Source of the DNA: Hydrogenimonas sp.
Lineage (GTDB): Bacteria; Campylobacterota; Campylobacteria; Campylobacterales; Hydrogenimonadaceae
DNA length: 26,251 bases
Assembly (NCBI GenBank): GCA_015494675.1
Contig: WGAW01000085.1
Span: 1-26,251, forward strand
Reading direction: 5' to 3'
Numbering within the stretch: the first letter of the stretch is position 1; each line of letters opens with the position of its first letter. The notes beneath the pieces are model-generated. The model was not told the DNA's origin. It did no database searches and saw only the letters and a program-made list of their open reading frames with translations. Made by a program: the position numbers and the translations under genes. Shown here piece by piece: positions 16,801-24,797 of the stretch.

Positions 16801-18173
16801 GAAGAAAGAGGAGCAGTGTAGGCGTGACTATTCTTGTCGCGCTTTTTTTGGCCGTTATAGGCGGGGCGATATATCTGGCGAATTCGCCGATGTTCGAGCG
16901 TAATGCGCCGAGGATAGAGGTGCCGGACGCGATCTATTGGAATCTCAAGGAGCCCATAAGAGTCAAGCTCGAAGACGATAGCGGTATACGAAGCTATAGA
17001 GTCGTTTTAAATGACGGCACCTCCGACTTTACGGTTTTGCAGGAGCAGTCGGAAGTGCCGCAGAAAGAGGTTGAGATCGCTGTGCAGCTTCCTCGTGCCG
17101 GATGGAACAGAAGAGCCGTAGACGCCACCATGCTAATAGAGGTAACGGATGCGAGCAGTTGGAATCTGTTTAAAGGCAACAGTGCGCAAAAGAGCGTAAA
17201 GATAAAGATAGACGCGGTACGGCCCAGCGCCTTTGTACTCTCGAACTCGTACAAGATAACCCAGGGAGGAAGCGCCCTGGTGATATTCAGCGCGAAGGAC
17301 GAGCATCTTGCGGCTGTTTCGATCCATACCTCCTTCGGCAAAATCTTCAAGGCGGAACCCTTCTATAAACCCGGCTACTATGCCGCGTTGATAGCCTGGC
17401 CCGTGCCCCAGAAGAGTTTCAGGGCGTGGGTAGAGGCGGTGGATCTTGCCGGAAACGTGACGAAAGCGCATATCCCGCTCTATATAGAGAGGTATCGCTA
17501 CCGCCGCTCAAACATCACGCTTAAAGATCGCTTTTTGAACGGCAAGGTCTCCGACCTCGCATTTCAGTTCGACGAGACGGCAAACGTAAGCGATCCGCTG
17601 GAGAGGTTCAGGATCATCAACGAAGATATCAGAAGAAAGAACGAGGAGCTCATTCACACTCTCGGCTCGAAGGTCTCCGACCGGTTGATAAGAAGATGGA
17701 GTGTGAAACCCTTCTCTCCGCTGAAAAACGCGAAAAAGGTGGCCAGTTTCGGCGACCATCGCTATTACTACTATAGAGGGAAGCGCGTAAGCGAATCGTA
17801 CCATCTGGGTATAGACTTGGCAAGCGTTAAGATGGCGCAGGTAATCGCCTCGAACCCGGGGCGCGTAGTATACTCCGGATACAACGGAATATACGGAAAC
17901 ATGCCTATGATAGACCATGGACTCGGCCTCTATACCATCTACGGCCACTGCTCTTCGGTTGATGTAAAGGAGGGTGACGACGTTTCGAGAGGAGAGGCGA
18001 TAGCAAAGACCGGAAAGACGGGGCTGGCTCTCGGCGACCATCTCCATTTCGGTATCGTTGTCCAGGGGGTGGAGGTGCGCCCCGTCGAGTGGATGGATCC
18101 TCACTGGATAAAGGACAACATCACCGCCGTGTTCGACTCGGCAAGGAAGATGATAGATCGCCGCAGCGAGTGA
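16797..18173 (+). CDS. M23 (LytM-type) peptidoglycan endopeptidase, membrane anchored
   Basis: This 458-residue protein starts at a GTG overlapping the previous stop. A basic start (R-R-K-R) and one hydrophobic segment (9-28) give an uncleaved anchor or signal. A beta-rich region (about 40-235) and a helical linker follow. The zinc metallopeptidase domain (about 310-440) has H336-L-G-I-D340 and H415-L-H417-F, with G-H-C-S between, so all metal ligands and the catalytic histidine are present. Such enzymes cut peptide cross-links in the cell wall and in this phylum often shape the helical cell. The same position just before lpxC is occupied by an M23 gene in Campylobacter jejuni (Cj0131, from memory). 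Exact bond specificity is unknown. Confidence 0.92.
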   Translation: MRRKRSSVGVTILVALFLAVIGGAIYLANSPMFERNAPRIEVPDAIYWNLKEPIRVKLEDDSGIRSYRVVLNDGTSDFTVLQEQSEVPQKEVEIAVQLPRAGWNRRAVDATMLIEVTDASSWNLFKGNSAQKSVKIKIDAVRPSAFVLSNSYKITQGGSALVIFSAKDEHLAAVSIHTSFGKIFKAEPFYKPGYYAALIAWPVPQKSFRAWVEAVDLAGNVTKAHIPLYIERYRYRRSNITLKDRFLNGKVSDLAFQFDETANVSDPLERFRIINEDIRRKNEELIHTLGSKVSDRLIRRWSVKPFSPLKNAKKVASFGDHRYYYYRGKRVSESYHLGIDLASVKMAQVIASNPGRVVYSGYNGIYGNMPMIDHGLGLYTIYGHCSSVDVKEGDDVSRGEAIAKTGKTGLALGDHLHFGIVVQGVEVRPVEWMDPHWIKDNITAVFDSARKMIDRRSE

Positions 18174-18179
18174 CGTGCC

Positions 18180-18199
18180 GTTTCGAGGCGAAACTTTTT
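18180..18199 (+). terminator. Rho-independent terminator after the M23 peptidase gene
   Basis: GTTTCG, an AGG loop and CGAAAC form a 6-pair stem directly followed by TTTTT, six bases after the stop codon. It probably ends the nadA-nadC-flhB-DHH-M23 transcript. Confidence 0.55.
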
Positions 18200-18273
18200 G
18201 GGGCCGAACCGGCTCCCGTTGAAGCGGTTTCATCTCTATTTGGGCAGAAAAAAACGTAAGCGGTACCGTTTTA

Positions 18274-18282
18274 TGGTATAAT
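18274..18282 (+). promoter_or_regulatory. lpxC promoter, extended -10 type
   Basis: TGGTATAAT (18274-18282) is a perfect extended -10 element with no convincing -35, giving a start near 18289 and a leader of about 95 bases before the lpxC ATG. The leader holds a G/C-rich patch (18347-18365) and the ribosome site GGAGG at 18369-18373. Confidence 0.6.
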
Positions 18283-18383
18283 GGAGCGCAAGCTATTGAA
18301 AAAAGAGTTTTTATAAAAAGCGGGTGATCGACGCCGCATACCTTCCCTGGGGCCGGCGGGGAGAGGATGGAGGTTTATAACTT

Positions 18384-19271
18384 ATGATAAAACAGAGAAC
18401 AGTCGCCAGAGCGGTAGAGAGTGTGGGCATAGGCCTGCACAAGGGAAAACCGGTGCGTCTGCGCCTGGAGCCCCTGGGACCGGGAAGCGGGATACTCTTT
18501 TACCGAAAAGACAGCGGTGTTACCGTTCCCCTCTCCCCCGAGTATGTCGTAGATACCCAGATGGCTACGGTAATAGGAAAAGATGGGTCCAACGTCTCCA
18601 CCATAGAGCATTTTCTCGCCGCGGTATATGCGTATGGAATAGACAACCTTCGTGTGGTGCTCGACGATGCCGAGATGCCCATTATGGACGGAAGCGCCGC
18701 AAGTTTCTGCATGATGCTGGATGAAGCCGGTATAGAGGAGCAGCCGGCCGGAAAAGAGATAATCCGCATAAAGAGAGAGGTTACGGTCAGATCGGGAGAG
18801 AAGTATGTCTCTTTGAAGCCGTCGGAGACGCCCCTTTTCGACTTCACTATCAAGTTCGACCATCCCGTGATAGCACGACAGCACAGGCGCTTCGTGTTTT
18901 CGAAGCAGGGGTTTGTACGGGAGATTTCGAGAGCCCGTACGTTCGGCTTTTTGCGGGAGGTGCAGTATCTTCGAAGCAAAAACCTTGCGTTGGGCGGAAG
19001 CCTAGAAAACGCTATCGTTTTGGACGATACGAAGGTGCTGAATCCGGAAGGTCTACGTTTCGAAGATGAGTTTGTAAGACACAAGATTCTTGATGCGATG
19101 GGCGATATGAAGCTACTCGGCAGACCGATTCTGGGAGCATATGAAGCTTTTGCGGGAAGCCACGGCCTGAATCATGAGCTGACGATGGCCCTACTGGCGA
19201 ACCCGGATGCCTATGAGATCGTTACACTGCAGGTACAAGAGAGCACGGAGTTTGCAAGAAGTTTTGCATAG
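18384..19271 (+). CDS. lpxC: UDP-3-O-acyl-N-acetylglucosamine deacetylase
   Basis: This 295-residue zinc enzyme carries out the committed step of lipid A synthesis, so the cell has lipopolysaccharide or lipooligosaccharide. Conserved residues are visible: E75-H76 (general base and zinc ligand), H233 and D237 in V-R-H-K-I-L-D-A-M-G-D (zinc ligands) and H260 in G-S-H-G-L-N-H. All are offset by a few residues from E. coli H79, H238, D242 and H265. The I-S-R-A-R-T-F-G-F substrate segment is at 181-189. Length is normal. GGAGG lies about ten bases before the ATG. A possible tsaB-like start lies within its last codons. Confidence 0.97.
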   Translation: MIKQRTVARAVESVGIGLHKGKPVRLRLEPLGPGSGILFYRKDSGVTVPLSPEYVVDTQMATVIGKDGSNVSTIEHFLAAVYAYGIDNLRVVLDDAEMPIMDGSAASFCMMLDEAGIEEQPAGKEIIRIKREVTVRSGEKYVSLKPSETPLFDFTIKFDHPVIARQHRRFVFSKQGFVREISRARTFGFLREVQYLRSKNLALGGSLENAIVLDDTKVLNPEGLRFEDEFVRHKILDAMGDMKLLGRPILGAYEAFAGSHGLNHELTMALLANPDAYEIVTLQVQESTEFARSFA

Positions 19272-19737
19272 TCGTAGCGACAGAGCTCCGGTAGAGCTGC
19301 TTCTTATAGCGGTCACTTCGCCTATATTGGCGGCTATATATAAAGACGGAGAGTGCATAGAGAGCTATCGAAGAGAAGGTAAGTGTTCGGAAGTGTTGCC
19401 GCCCTTGTTGCACGATATTCTCTACAATTACAGAGTCGAAGCCGTCTACTACGCCAACGGCCCCGGAAGTTTCATGGCTATCAAAATCGCATACGTTATG
19501 GCGAAGACGGTATCGAGCGCGCTCGACATTCCGCTTTACGCTACGGATGCCTTCGCATTCAACGGAGGCAGGCCCATAAAGGCGATAGGCAGGAGCTGTT
19601 TTGTGAAAAAGGAGGGTTCGATCCGAATAGAACCGGACTGCTCCGAAGAGGCCGCCCCTTTTTACGCTCCCAAACGACTCGACAGATCTATCTTTTGCGA
19701 GCGGAGCGAGCCGCTCTATGTCCTCCCCGCAGTCTGA
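19264..19737 (+). CDS. TsaB-like protein (tRNA t6A modification), short form
   Basis: The core of this 157-residue protein is A-V-T-S-P-I-L-A-A-I-Y (about 15-25), then Y-Y-A-N-G-P-G-S-F-M-A-I-K-I (about 67-80). The latter is the TsaB/Gcp-like signature (usually G-P-G-S-F-T-G-L-R-I). TsaB is the scaffold partner of TsaD in making threonylcarbamoyl-adenosine on ANN-reading tRNAs. Typical TsaB is around 220 residues, and the short length matches the reduced homologues of Campylobacterota. The start is uncertain: a TTG at 19264 overlapping the lpxC end by 8 bases is my choice, since no ATG or GTG lies between it and the first conserved residues. The frame opens further upstream at 19207 inside lpxC. 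Its position between lpxC and thrB is as in Campylobacter. Confidence 0.72.
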   Translation: MHSRSDRAPVELLLIAVTSPILAAIYKDGECIESYRREGKCSEVLPPLLHDILYNYRVEAVYYANGPGSFMAIKIAYVMAKTVSSALDIPLYATDAFAFNGGRPIKAIGRSCFVKKEGSIRIEPDCSEEAAPFYAPKRLDRSIFCERSEPLYVLPAV

Positions 19738-19762
19738 AAAGCCCGTTTAGCAAGCCCCTTAT

Positions 19763-19771
19763 AGTTAACTT
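19763..19771. repeat. Left 9-base direct repeat flanking the array
   Basis: AGTTAACTT here recurs at 20124-20132 on the other side of the tandem repeat array, each copy within a few bases of the array edge. This is the arrangement of a target-site duplication. Confidence 0.4.
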
Positions 19772-20123
19772 TCCGATGTTTCCCGACCGGGCCGGAAATT
19801 CGGCATGGGTGAGCGGCCCTACAACCCCCTGAAGCTTCGAAATCTCAGATTTCGAGACGGTTTTACGCTTTTTGCGTAAACCATTCATGTTACGCAAATT
19901 CCGGGCCGAGCCCGCAATTCGGCAGGGCCTGTGCGGCCCTACAACCCCCTAAAGCTTCGAAATCCAAGATTTCGAGACGGTTTTACGCTTTTTGCGTAAG
20001 CCATTCATGTTACGCAAATTCCGGGCAAAGCCCGTAATTCGGCAGGGCCTGACCGGCCCTACAACCCCCTGAAGCTTCGAAATCTCAGATTTCGAGATGA
20101 TTTTACGCTTTTTGCGTAAAATC
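19772..20123 (+). repeat. Tandem array of a 120-base structured intergenic repeat
   Basis: The period is exactly 120 bases. Bases 19861-19980 and 19981-20100 are identical at 109 of 120 positions by my count. A degenerate first copy (about 19776-19860) matches well only from 19813 on, and the array ends with a partial unit (20101-20119). Each unit carries CGGGC-N3-GCCCG, AGGGCC-N5-GGCCCT, CGAAATC-N3-GATTTCG and TTACGC-T5-GCGTAA hairpins, plus a HindIII-type GAAGCTTC palindrome. No coding frame is conserved across copies. The whole gene-free stretch 19738-20169 consists of this array plus its short flanks and the thrB promoter. Confidence 0.9.
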
Positions 20124-20132
20124 AGTTAACTT
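20124..20132. repeat. Right 9-base direct repeat flanking the array
   Basis: AGTTAACTT, identical to 19763-19771, lies four bases after the last GCGTAAA of the array. Confidence 0.4.
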
Positions 20133-20136
20133 GTAA

Positions 20137-20142
20137 TAAAAT
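20137..20142 (+). promoter_or_regulatory. Possible thrB -10 box
   Basis: TAAAAT preceded by TGTAA lies just downstream of the repeat array, with no -35. It would start transcription near 20149, about 20 bases before the chosen thrB start. Confidence 0.35.
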
Positions 20143-20169
20143 TTCGCCAACCAAATGAAGGAGAGGTGT

Positions 20170-21051
20170 GTGATCATCAGTGTACCTGCAACAAGTGCAA
20201 ATCTGGGACCGGGTTTCGATACGCTGGGTCTCTCTCTCTCCCTTCGCAACAGAGTGCATATTCAGCCCTCAAGATTTTTCAGTGTATCCATCAAGGGCGA
20301 AGGGGCGTCGAATCCGCGCCTCAAAGGCAACAATCTCTTCATAAACATATTCAACGACCACTACAGGCATCTAACCGGCAAGAAGGGGGTTTTCCGCTTC
20401 AAGTTCTACAACCAGATTCCGCTCTCGAGGGGCCTCGGAAGCTCGTCTGCCGTAATAGTGAGCGCTATTGCTTCGGCCTACAGCGCTGCCGGTGTAAATA
20501 TCTCCAAAAGGAAACTGCTGAACCTTGCACTCTACTATGAGCATCACCCCGACAACATTACGCCGGCCGTGATGGGCGGTTTCAATGTGGCGGTGGTTGA
20601 AAACAGAAAAGTCTATAGCCAGAAGAAGAGGATTCCCGGCTACCTAAAGGCGGTCGTCGTCATACCCGACAAACCTATATCTACGGCCCGTTCAAGAACC
20701 GTCTTGCCGAAAAGCTACCGCAAAGAGGACGCCGTATACAACCTTTCGCACTCCTCGCTGCTTACGGCATGCTTTTTCAACGAATCGTGGGAGATGCTCA
20801 GAATCGCGGCAAGAGACAGGTTTCACCAGACCGCACGTATGAAGAATCTTCCGGAACTCTTCGATGTTCAGAAGCTCGCCATCGAGAACAATGCGCTGAT
20901 GAGCACCCTTTCCGGAAGCGGATCGACCTTCTTCAACATGACCTACAAGGACGACGCCCAGCCCCTTCTGCAGAGATACAGAGAGCGTTTCCCCAGTTTC
21001 AGAAGTGCGATTTACGATTTCGACAACGACGGGGTTATCTTTCGGGATTAG
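20170..21051 (+). CDS. thrB: Homoserine kinase
   Basis: This 293-residue GHMP-family kinase phosphorylates homoserine in threonine synthesis. The protein opens with [17 protein letters not shown], the family N-terminal motif, and has the ATP loop [10 protein letters not shown] at about 92-101 and a C-terminal G-S-G-S-T-F. I place the start at the GTG at 20170 rather than the ATG at 20155. A strong ribosome site (AAGGAGAGG, 20158-20166) lies between them, six bases from the GTG core to core, and the product then begins M-I-I-S-V-P like its relatives. The earlier ATG would put the ribosome site inside the gene. No other threonine gene is nearby. Confidence 0.94.
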   Translation: MIISVPATSANLGPGFDTLGLSLSLRNRVHIQPSRFFSVSIKGEGASNPRLKGNNLFINIFNDHYRHLTGKKGVFRFKFYNQIPLSRGLGSSSAVIVSAIASAYSAAGVNISKRKLLNLALYYEHHPDNITPAVMGGFNVAVVENRKVYSQKKRIPGYLKAVVVIPDKPISTARSRTVLPKSYRKEDAVYNLSHSSLLTACFFNESWEMLRIAARDRFHQTARMKNLPELFDVQKLAIENNALMSTLSGSGSTFFNMTYKDDAQPLLQRYRERFPSFRSAIYDFDNDGVIFRD

Positions 21052-21099
21052 AGATCTTTGAAACGGCCCGCAAGACGGGTTGTGCGAAGCGGCTTATTT

Positions 21100-21108
21100 T
21101 GGTATAAT
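21100..21108 (+). promoter_or_regulatory. Promoter of the ylxR-infB operon, extended -10 type
   Basis: TTGGTATAAT ends at 21108; TGGTATAAT (21100-21108) is the same extended -10 as before lpxC, again without a clear -35. Transcription would begin near 21115, only about three bases before the ylxR ATG at 21118. Confidence 0.6.
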
Positions 21109-21117
21109 TGCACGATT

Positions 21118-21363
21118 ATGTCCGATCCGGTTAGAATGTGCATTCATTGCCGCGGCCGCTACTTGCAGGCCAAGCTTATACGGCTACAGTGTCAAAACAA
21201 TCAGATACAACCATTTCAGGGGTACGGAAGAAGTTTCTATCTTTGCCATACCTGTATCGACGACAGGAAGCTTGGAAAGCGGTTGGCGAAACTGTGCAAC
21301 AATCGAACCTACTTAACGGAAACATTGGGCGAACTACTAAAGGAGATGACAGCGAATGGATAA
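21118..21363 (+). CDS. ylxR: YlxR (DUF448) RNA-binding family protein
   Basis: This 81-residue basic protein has a C-x2-C pair near the start (R-M-C-I-H-C-R-G-R) and a second C-H-T-C pair (about residues 43-46), the residues K-L-I-R-L-Q and G-R-S-F-Y-L-C. It fits the YlxR family that sits in nusA/infB operons and binds RNA, including RNase P in some bacteria. The ATG at 21118 is chosen because the upstream extension (TTG at 21058) does not resemble the family and would lie before the promoter. It overlaps infB by 8 bases. There is no ribosome site worth the name and almost no room for a leader. Confidence 0.86.
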   Translation: MSDPVRMCIHCRGRYLQAKLIRLQCQNNQIQPFQGYGRSFYLCHTCIDDRKLGKRLAKLCNNRTYLTETLGELLKEMTANG

Positions 21364-24019
21364 AGTACGCATCCATGAAATAGCGAAAGAGTTGGGAATA
21401 AAAAGCAAAGAGGTTGTGGAGATGGCCAAGGAGATGGGTCTTGACGTCAAAGCACCTTCTAGCAGCGTTACCCCGGAAGATGCACAGAACCTTATGAATT
21501 TTGTGATGACCGGGACGCTTCCCGCTTCAGCCAAAACAGTGAAATCTCCTGAGCCCGCAAAAAAGGTTGAGAAAGAGGAGCCGAAAAAGGAGGCGGAGGC
21601 AAAAAAAGAGGAGCCTTCCGCAAAGAAGGGTGAAGAGAGTGTGGAAGAGAAGCCTAAGGAAAAAAAAGAGGTCGAAAAAACTTCCCGCAAACCCGAAGAG
21701 ACGAAAGAGAGTGTAGAGACGGCACCGAAAGTTGCGGAGGAGCCGAAGATAGAAGTCGCGGAAGCCAAAGAGAGCATTGCCGAAGCTTCCGTAAAGCGCC
21801 GCCGCGGTATCTTCATAGTAAAGAAGAAGCGCCCGCAGGTTGTAGAGCCGACTGAAAAGAGCATCTCGATAAAGAAGAGCGAGATAGCGCTTGAAAATCG
21901 CATCATAGCCGCCGCAGATGAGTCTCTGGCCTCTAAAAAGAGCAGGAAAAAGGCCAAAAAGCCGGCTCCGGCCCCTGGCGCTAAAGAGAGCGGAATAAAA
22001 CTGAATCTTTTGGAAGACAGGGATATCGGCAGTTCCAATACGATCCCTGTAGACTACTCTACCGAAGAGGTGGTTCTTCCCGACTTCAGTGAGGAGATCA
22101 ACAGGATGGAGGAGCCAAAATCTCCAGTAACGCTCAAGCCGGAGCAGCCGCGCCAGAAGCAGCCGGTAGGTCGTAGAGGTCCACAAAAAAGGGGCAGCCG
22201 CAGTGTCAGCCGCACCGCTCCGAAGAAGCGTCATAAGCGGGCGGAAAAAGGGGGAGCCGTCTTGTCTGTAGTAACGATTCCGGAAGAGGTGAGAGTGTAT
22301 GAGTTCGCGGAGAAGGTCGGCAGGACAACCGGAGAGGTTATAAAAGTTCTGTTCACCCTCGGCAAAATGGTGACCAAAAACGATTTCCTCGAAAAGGATG
22401 AGATCGAGATACTTGCAGAGGAGTTCGGTGTCGAGGTTAAGACGATGAACCCCCTCGACGAGTTGGACTATGTAAGCGCCTACGATGCGATAGAGGACGA
22501 GTATCTTGAAGAGAGACCGCCTGTGATCACGATTATGGGCCACGTCGACCACGGGAAAACTTCACTTCTCGACAAGATCAGGGAGACCAAGGTGGCCGAA
22601 AGGGAGGCCGGCGGCATTACCCAGCATGTAGGCGCATATCAGGTCGAAAAGGACGGAAAGAGGATAACTTTCATAGATACTCCCGGCCACGAAGCCTTTA
22701 CCGAAATGAGGGCGCGCGGTGCCCAGGCGACAGATATCGTGGTTATCGTGGTTGCCGCTGATGACGGAGTCAAACCTCAGACGATAGAGGCGCTAAACCA
22801 CGCAAAAGCGGCTGAAGTGCCGATGATTATAGCGATAAACAAGATCGACAAGCCGGATGCAAACCCCGACATGGTAAAGTCGCAGCTTGCGGAGCTGGGC
22901 TATATGCCGGTAGAGTGGGGCGGTGAGTACGAGTTTGTAGAAGTATCCGCAAAGACCGGTACGGGGATTCCCGACCTGCTCGAAACCATCTTGCTGCAGG
23001 CCGAAATTATGGAGTTGAAGGCCAACCCCAAACGCCGGGCAAAGGCCATAGTTATCGAAAGCTCTCTCGAAAAGGGGCGCGGGCCGGTCGCTACGGTGAT
23101 TGTAAAAAACGGCACGCTGCATGTGGGAGACCATGTAATATGCGGCAGGACATTCGGAAGGGTGCGGACCATTCTGAACGATCTGGGTAGACAGGTCAAA
23201 GAGCTCGGTCCGAGCGATCCCGGCGTGGTTGTGGGGCTTCACGAAGTTCCGAGTGCGGGAGAGATTCTGATAGCGATGGAGAGCGACAAAGAGGTTCGCG
23301 AACTGGCGCAAAAGAGGGCGGAGTATCTGAGACAAAAAGAGCTCTCAAAAAGCACCAAAGTTACGCTTGATGAGCTTAGCAGCCTGATTGCCGAAGGGCA
23401 GATAAAGTCTCTGCCGGTAATCATCAAAGCCGATGTTCAGGGCTCTTTGGAGGCGATCAAGGGAAGTCTGGAGAAACTCAAGAACGAAGAGGTGAAGATA
23501 GAGGTCATACACTCCGGTGTAGGAGGCATAACCGAAAGTGACGTGGCCCTTGCGAATGCCGACCAGAATGCGGTGATACTCGGATTCAACGTCAGGCCCG
23601 ACGCCAAAATAAAAGAGAAGGCGAAGCAGCTTGGTGTCGAGATAAAGACCTACTCCATAATCTACGACCTCATTGATGATGTAAAAGCGCTTCTTAGCGG
23701 TATGATGAGCCCGATTGTCAGCGAAGAGGGAATAGGACAGGCTGAGGTTCGCGAAACATTCAGTGTCGCCAAAGTCGGAACGATTGCGGGATGTATCGTT
23801 ACCGAAGGGGTTGTAAAGAGAAACGCGAAAGCACGTCTTATCCGAGACGGTGTAGTCATATACGATACCCGAATAAGCTCTCTGAAGCGCTTCAAAGATG
23901 ATGCAAAAGAGGTTAGAAAAGGGTATGAGTGCGGCCTTATGCTCGAAAACTTCAACGATATCAAGATAGGCGACGTGATAGAGGCCTACGAAGAGAGAGA
24001 GGAGAAAGCTACTCTATGA
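21356..24019 (+). CDS. infB: Translation initiation factor IF-2
   Basis: This 887-residue GTPase delivers initiator tRNA to the 30S subunit. The N-terminal IF2N helix bundle (1-55) is followed by a low-complexity region rich in K, E, P and A (about 60-220). A second IF2N-like region lies at 300-375. The G domain has G1 M394-G-H-V-D-H-G-K401-T, G3 D441-T-P-G-H, G4 N495-K-I-D and G5 S531-A-K. Domains II, III and the tRNA-binding C2 domain complete the normal bacterial order, with the C-terminal A/G-E-C/G-G-L pattern present as Y-E-C-G-L. AAGGAG about 10 bases before the ATG is the ribosome site, inside ylxR. It ends in an ATGA overlap with rbfA. Confidence 0.98.
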   Translation: MDKVRIHEIAKELGIKSKEVVEMAKEMGLDVKAPSSSVTPEDAQNLMNFVMTGTLPASAKTVKSPEPAKKVEKEEPKKEAEAKKEEPSAKKGEESVEEKPKEKKEVEKTSRKPEETKESVETAPKVAEEPKIEVAEAKESIAEASVKRRRGIFIVKKKRPQVVEPTEKSISIKKSEIALENRIIAAADESLASKKSRKKAKKPAPAPGAKESGIKLNLLEDRDIGSSNTIPVDYSTEEVVLPDFSEEINRMEEPKSPVTLKPEQPRQKQPVGRRGPQKRGSRSVSRTAPKKRHKRAEKGGAVLSVVTIPEEVRVYEFAEKVGRTTGEVIKVLFTLGKMVTKNDFLEKDEIEILAEEFGVEVKTMNPLDELDYVSAYDAIEDEYLEERPPVITIMGHVDHGKTSLLDKIRETKVAEREAGGITQHVGAYQVEKDGKRITFIDTPGHEAFTEMRARGAQATDIVVIVVAADDGVKPQTIEALNHAKAAEVPMIIAINKIDKPDANPDMVKSQLAELGYMPVEWGGEYEFVEVSAKTGTGIPDLLETILLQAEIMELKANPKRRAKAIVIESSLEKGRGPVATVIVKNGTLHVGDHVICGRTFGRVRTILNDLGRQVKELGPSDPGVVVGLHEVPSAGEILIAMESDKEVRELAQKRAEYLRQKELSKSTKVTLDELSSLIAEGQIKSLPVIIKADVQGSLEAIKGSLEKLKNEEVKIEVIHSGVGGITESDVALANADQNAVILGFNVRPDAKIKEKAKQLGVEIKTYSIIYDLIDDVKALLSGMMSPIVSEEGIGQAEVRETFSVAKVGTIAGCIVTEGVVKRNAKARLIRDGVVIYDTRISSLKRFKDDAKEVRKGYECGLMLENFNDIKIGDVIEAYEEREEKATL

Positions 24020-24372
24020 CCGCTGAAGAGATCAAGCGCCACAGAACAGAGTCGGTATTGCGCGAGTTGATCCCCGAGGCGCTTTCACAGCTCGGGGATG
24101 AGCGACTGCGCGGACTCACCGTGACGGAGGTGGTTTGCAGCAGGGGACGAAGCGATGCAGATGTATATCTTGATCCGACGGGCCACGAAGTGGATGAACA
24201 GAAGCAGATTCTCAAACAGCTCAAGAAGGTCGTAAGGGGCCTGGAGGCATACTGCCTCAAGGCCGAGGGGTGGTTCAAGTCGCCGAAATTCCACTTTAAG
24301 TTCGACAAAGAGCTGGAGCGTGCAAAGCGGCTCGACGAACTCTTTTCGATAATCGAAAAGGAGATCAGATGA
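24016..24372 (+). CDS. rbfA: Ribosome-binding factor A
   Basis: This 118-residue KH-like protein matures the 30S subunit at the 5' end of 16S rRNA. The opening pattern [15 protein letters not shown], the strand-forming [16 protein letters not shown] and the late [12 protein letters not shown] match the family. Length is normal. The ATG at 24016 shares ATGA with the infB stop, and rimP follows with another ATGA overlap. Confidence 0.92.
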   Translation: MTAEEIKRHRTESVLRELIPEALSQLGDERLRGLTVTEVVCSRGRSDADVYLDPTGHEVDEQKQILKQLKKVVRGLEAYCLKAEGWFKSPKFHFKFDKELERAKRLDELFSIIEKEIR

Positions 24373-24797
24373 GCGTCGAAGAGGAGGTAAAAAAGGTCGT
24401 AGAGTCTCATGGGGCGAAACTTTACGACACCGAAGTGGTCAACGAGGACGGCAGGACCATCCACAGAGTATATATCCTCAAAGATGGCGGTGTCGACCTA
24501 GAACTATGCGCCGATATAAGCCGCGACCTTTCTCCGATGCTCGACGTCTACCCCCCGGTAAGCGGCCAGTACTACCTGGAGGTAAGCTCTCCCGGAGTTG
24601 AGCGTACACTGAAAAAGCCGGAACACTTCATAAACTCTGTAGGTAGCGATGTCAGGCTGAAACTGAGCAGCGGGGATGTCGTAAAGGGCAAGTTGCTCGG
24701 CTTCGAAGATGGAAAAGTCGTTCTTGAAACTTCGGCCGGCGAAGAGGAGTTTCCTCTATCAGAGATAAGAAAAGCCCGCACCTACTTTGAATGGTAG
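24369..24797 (+). CDS. rimP: Ribosome maturation factor RimP
   Basis: This 142-residue 30S assembly factor has the family pattern L-Y-D-T-E-V-V, C-A-D-I-S-R-D-L-S, then Y-Y-L-E-V-S-S-P-G-V-E-R-T-L-K, the strongest RimP signature (about 71-85). A small C-terminal SH3-like part contains G-K-L-L-G-F-E. Overlaps of 4 bases with rbfA and 7 with ribD indicate one coupled transcript. Confidence 0.95.
   Translation: MSVEEEVKKVVESHGAKLYDTEVVNEDGRTIHRVYILKDGGVDLELCADISRDLSPMLDVYPPVSGQYYLEVSSPGVERTLKKPEHFINSVGSDVRLKLSSGDVVKGKLLGFEDGKVVLETSAGEEEFPLSEIRKARTYFEW

Noticed and set aside
19688..19897. Minus-strand open frame running from the tsaB-like gene into the repeat array
   Set aside because: It is not preserved in the other repeat units and has no ribosome site, so the array is treated as non-coding.
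19738..20169. Possible CRISPR array
   Set aside because: The 120-base period is made of near-identical whole units without a short repeat/unique spacer pattern, and no cas genes are present.
21052..21099. CCCG-CAAGA-CGGG as a thrB terminator
   Set aside because: The stem is only four pairs and no T-run follows directly.
21527..22552. 341-codon minus-strand open frame inside infB
   Set aside because: The leucine/phenylalanine/arginine-rich composition mirrors the lysine/glutamate-rich IF-2 linker on the other strand; no family resemblance.
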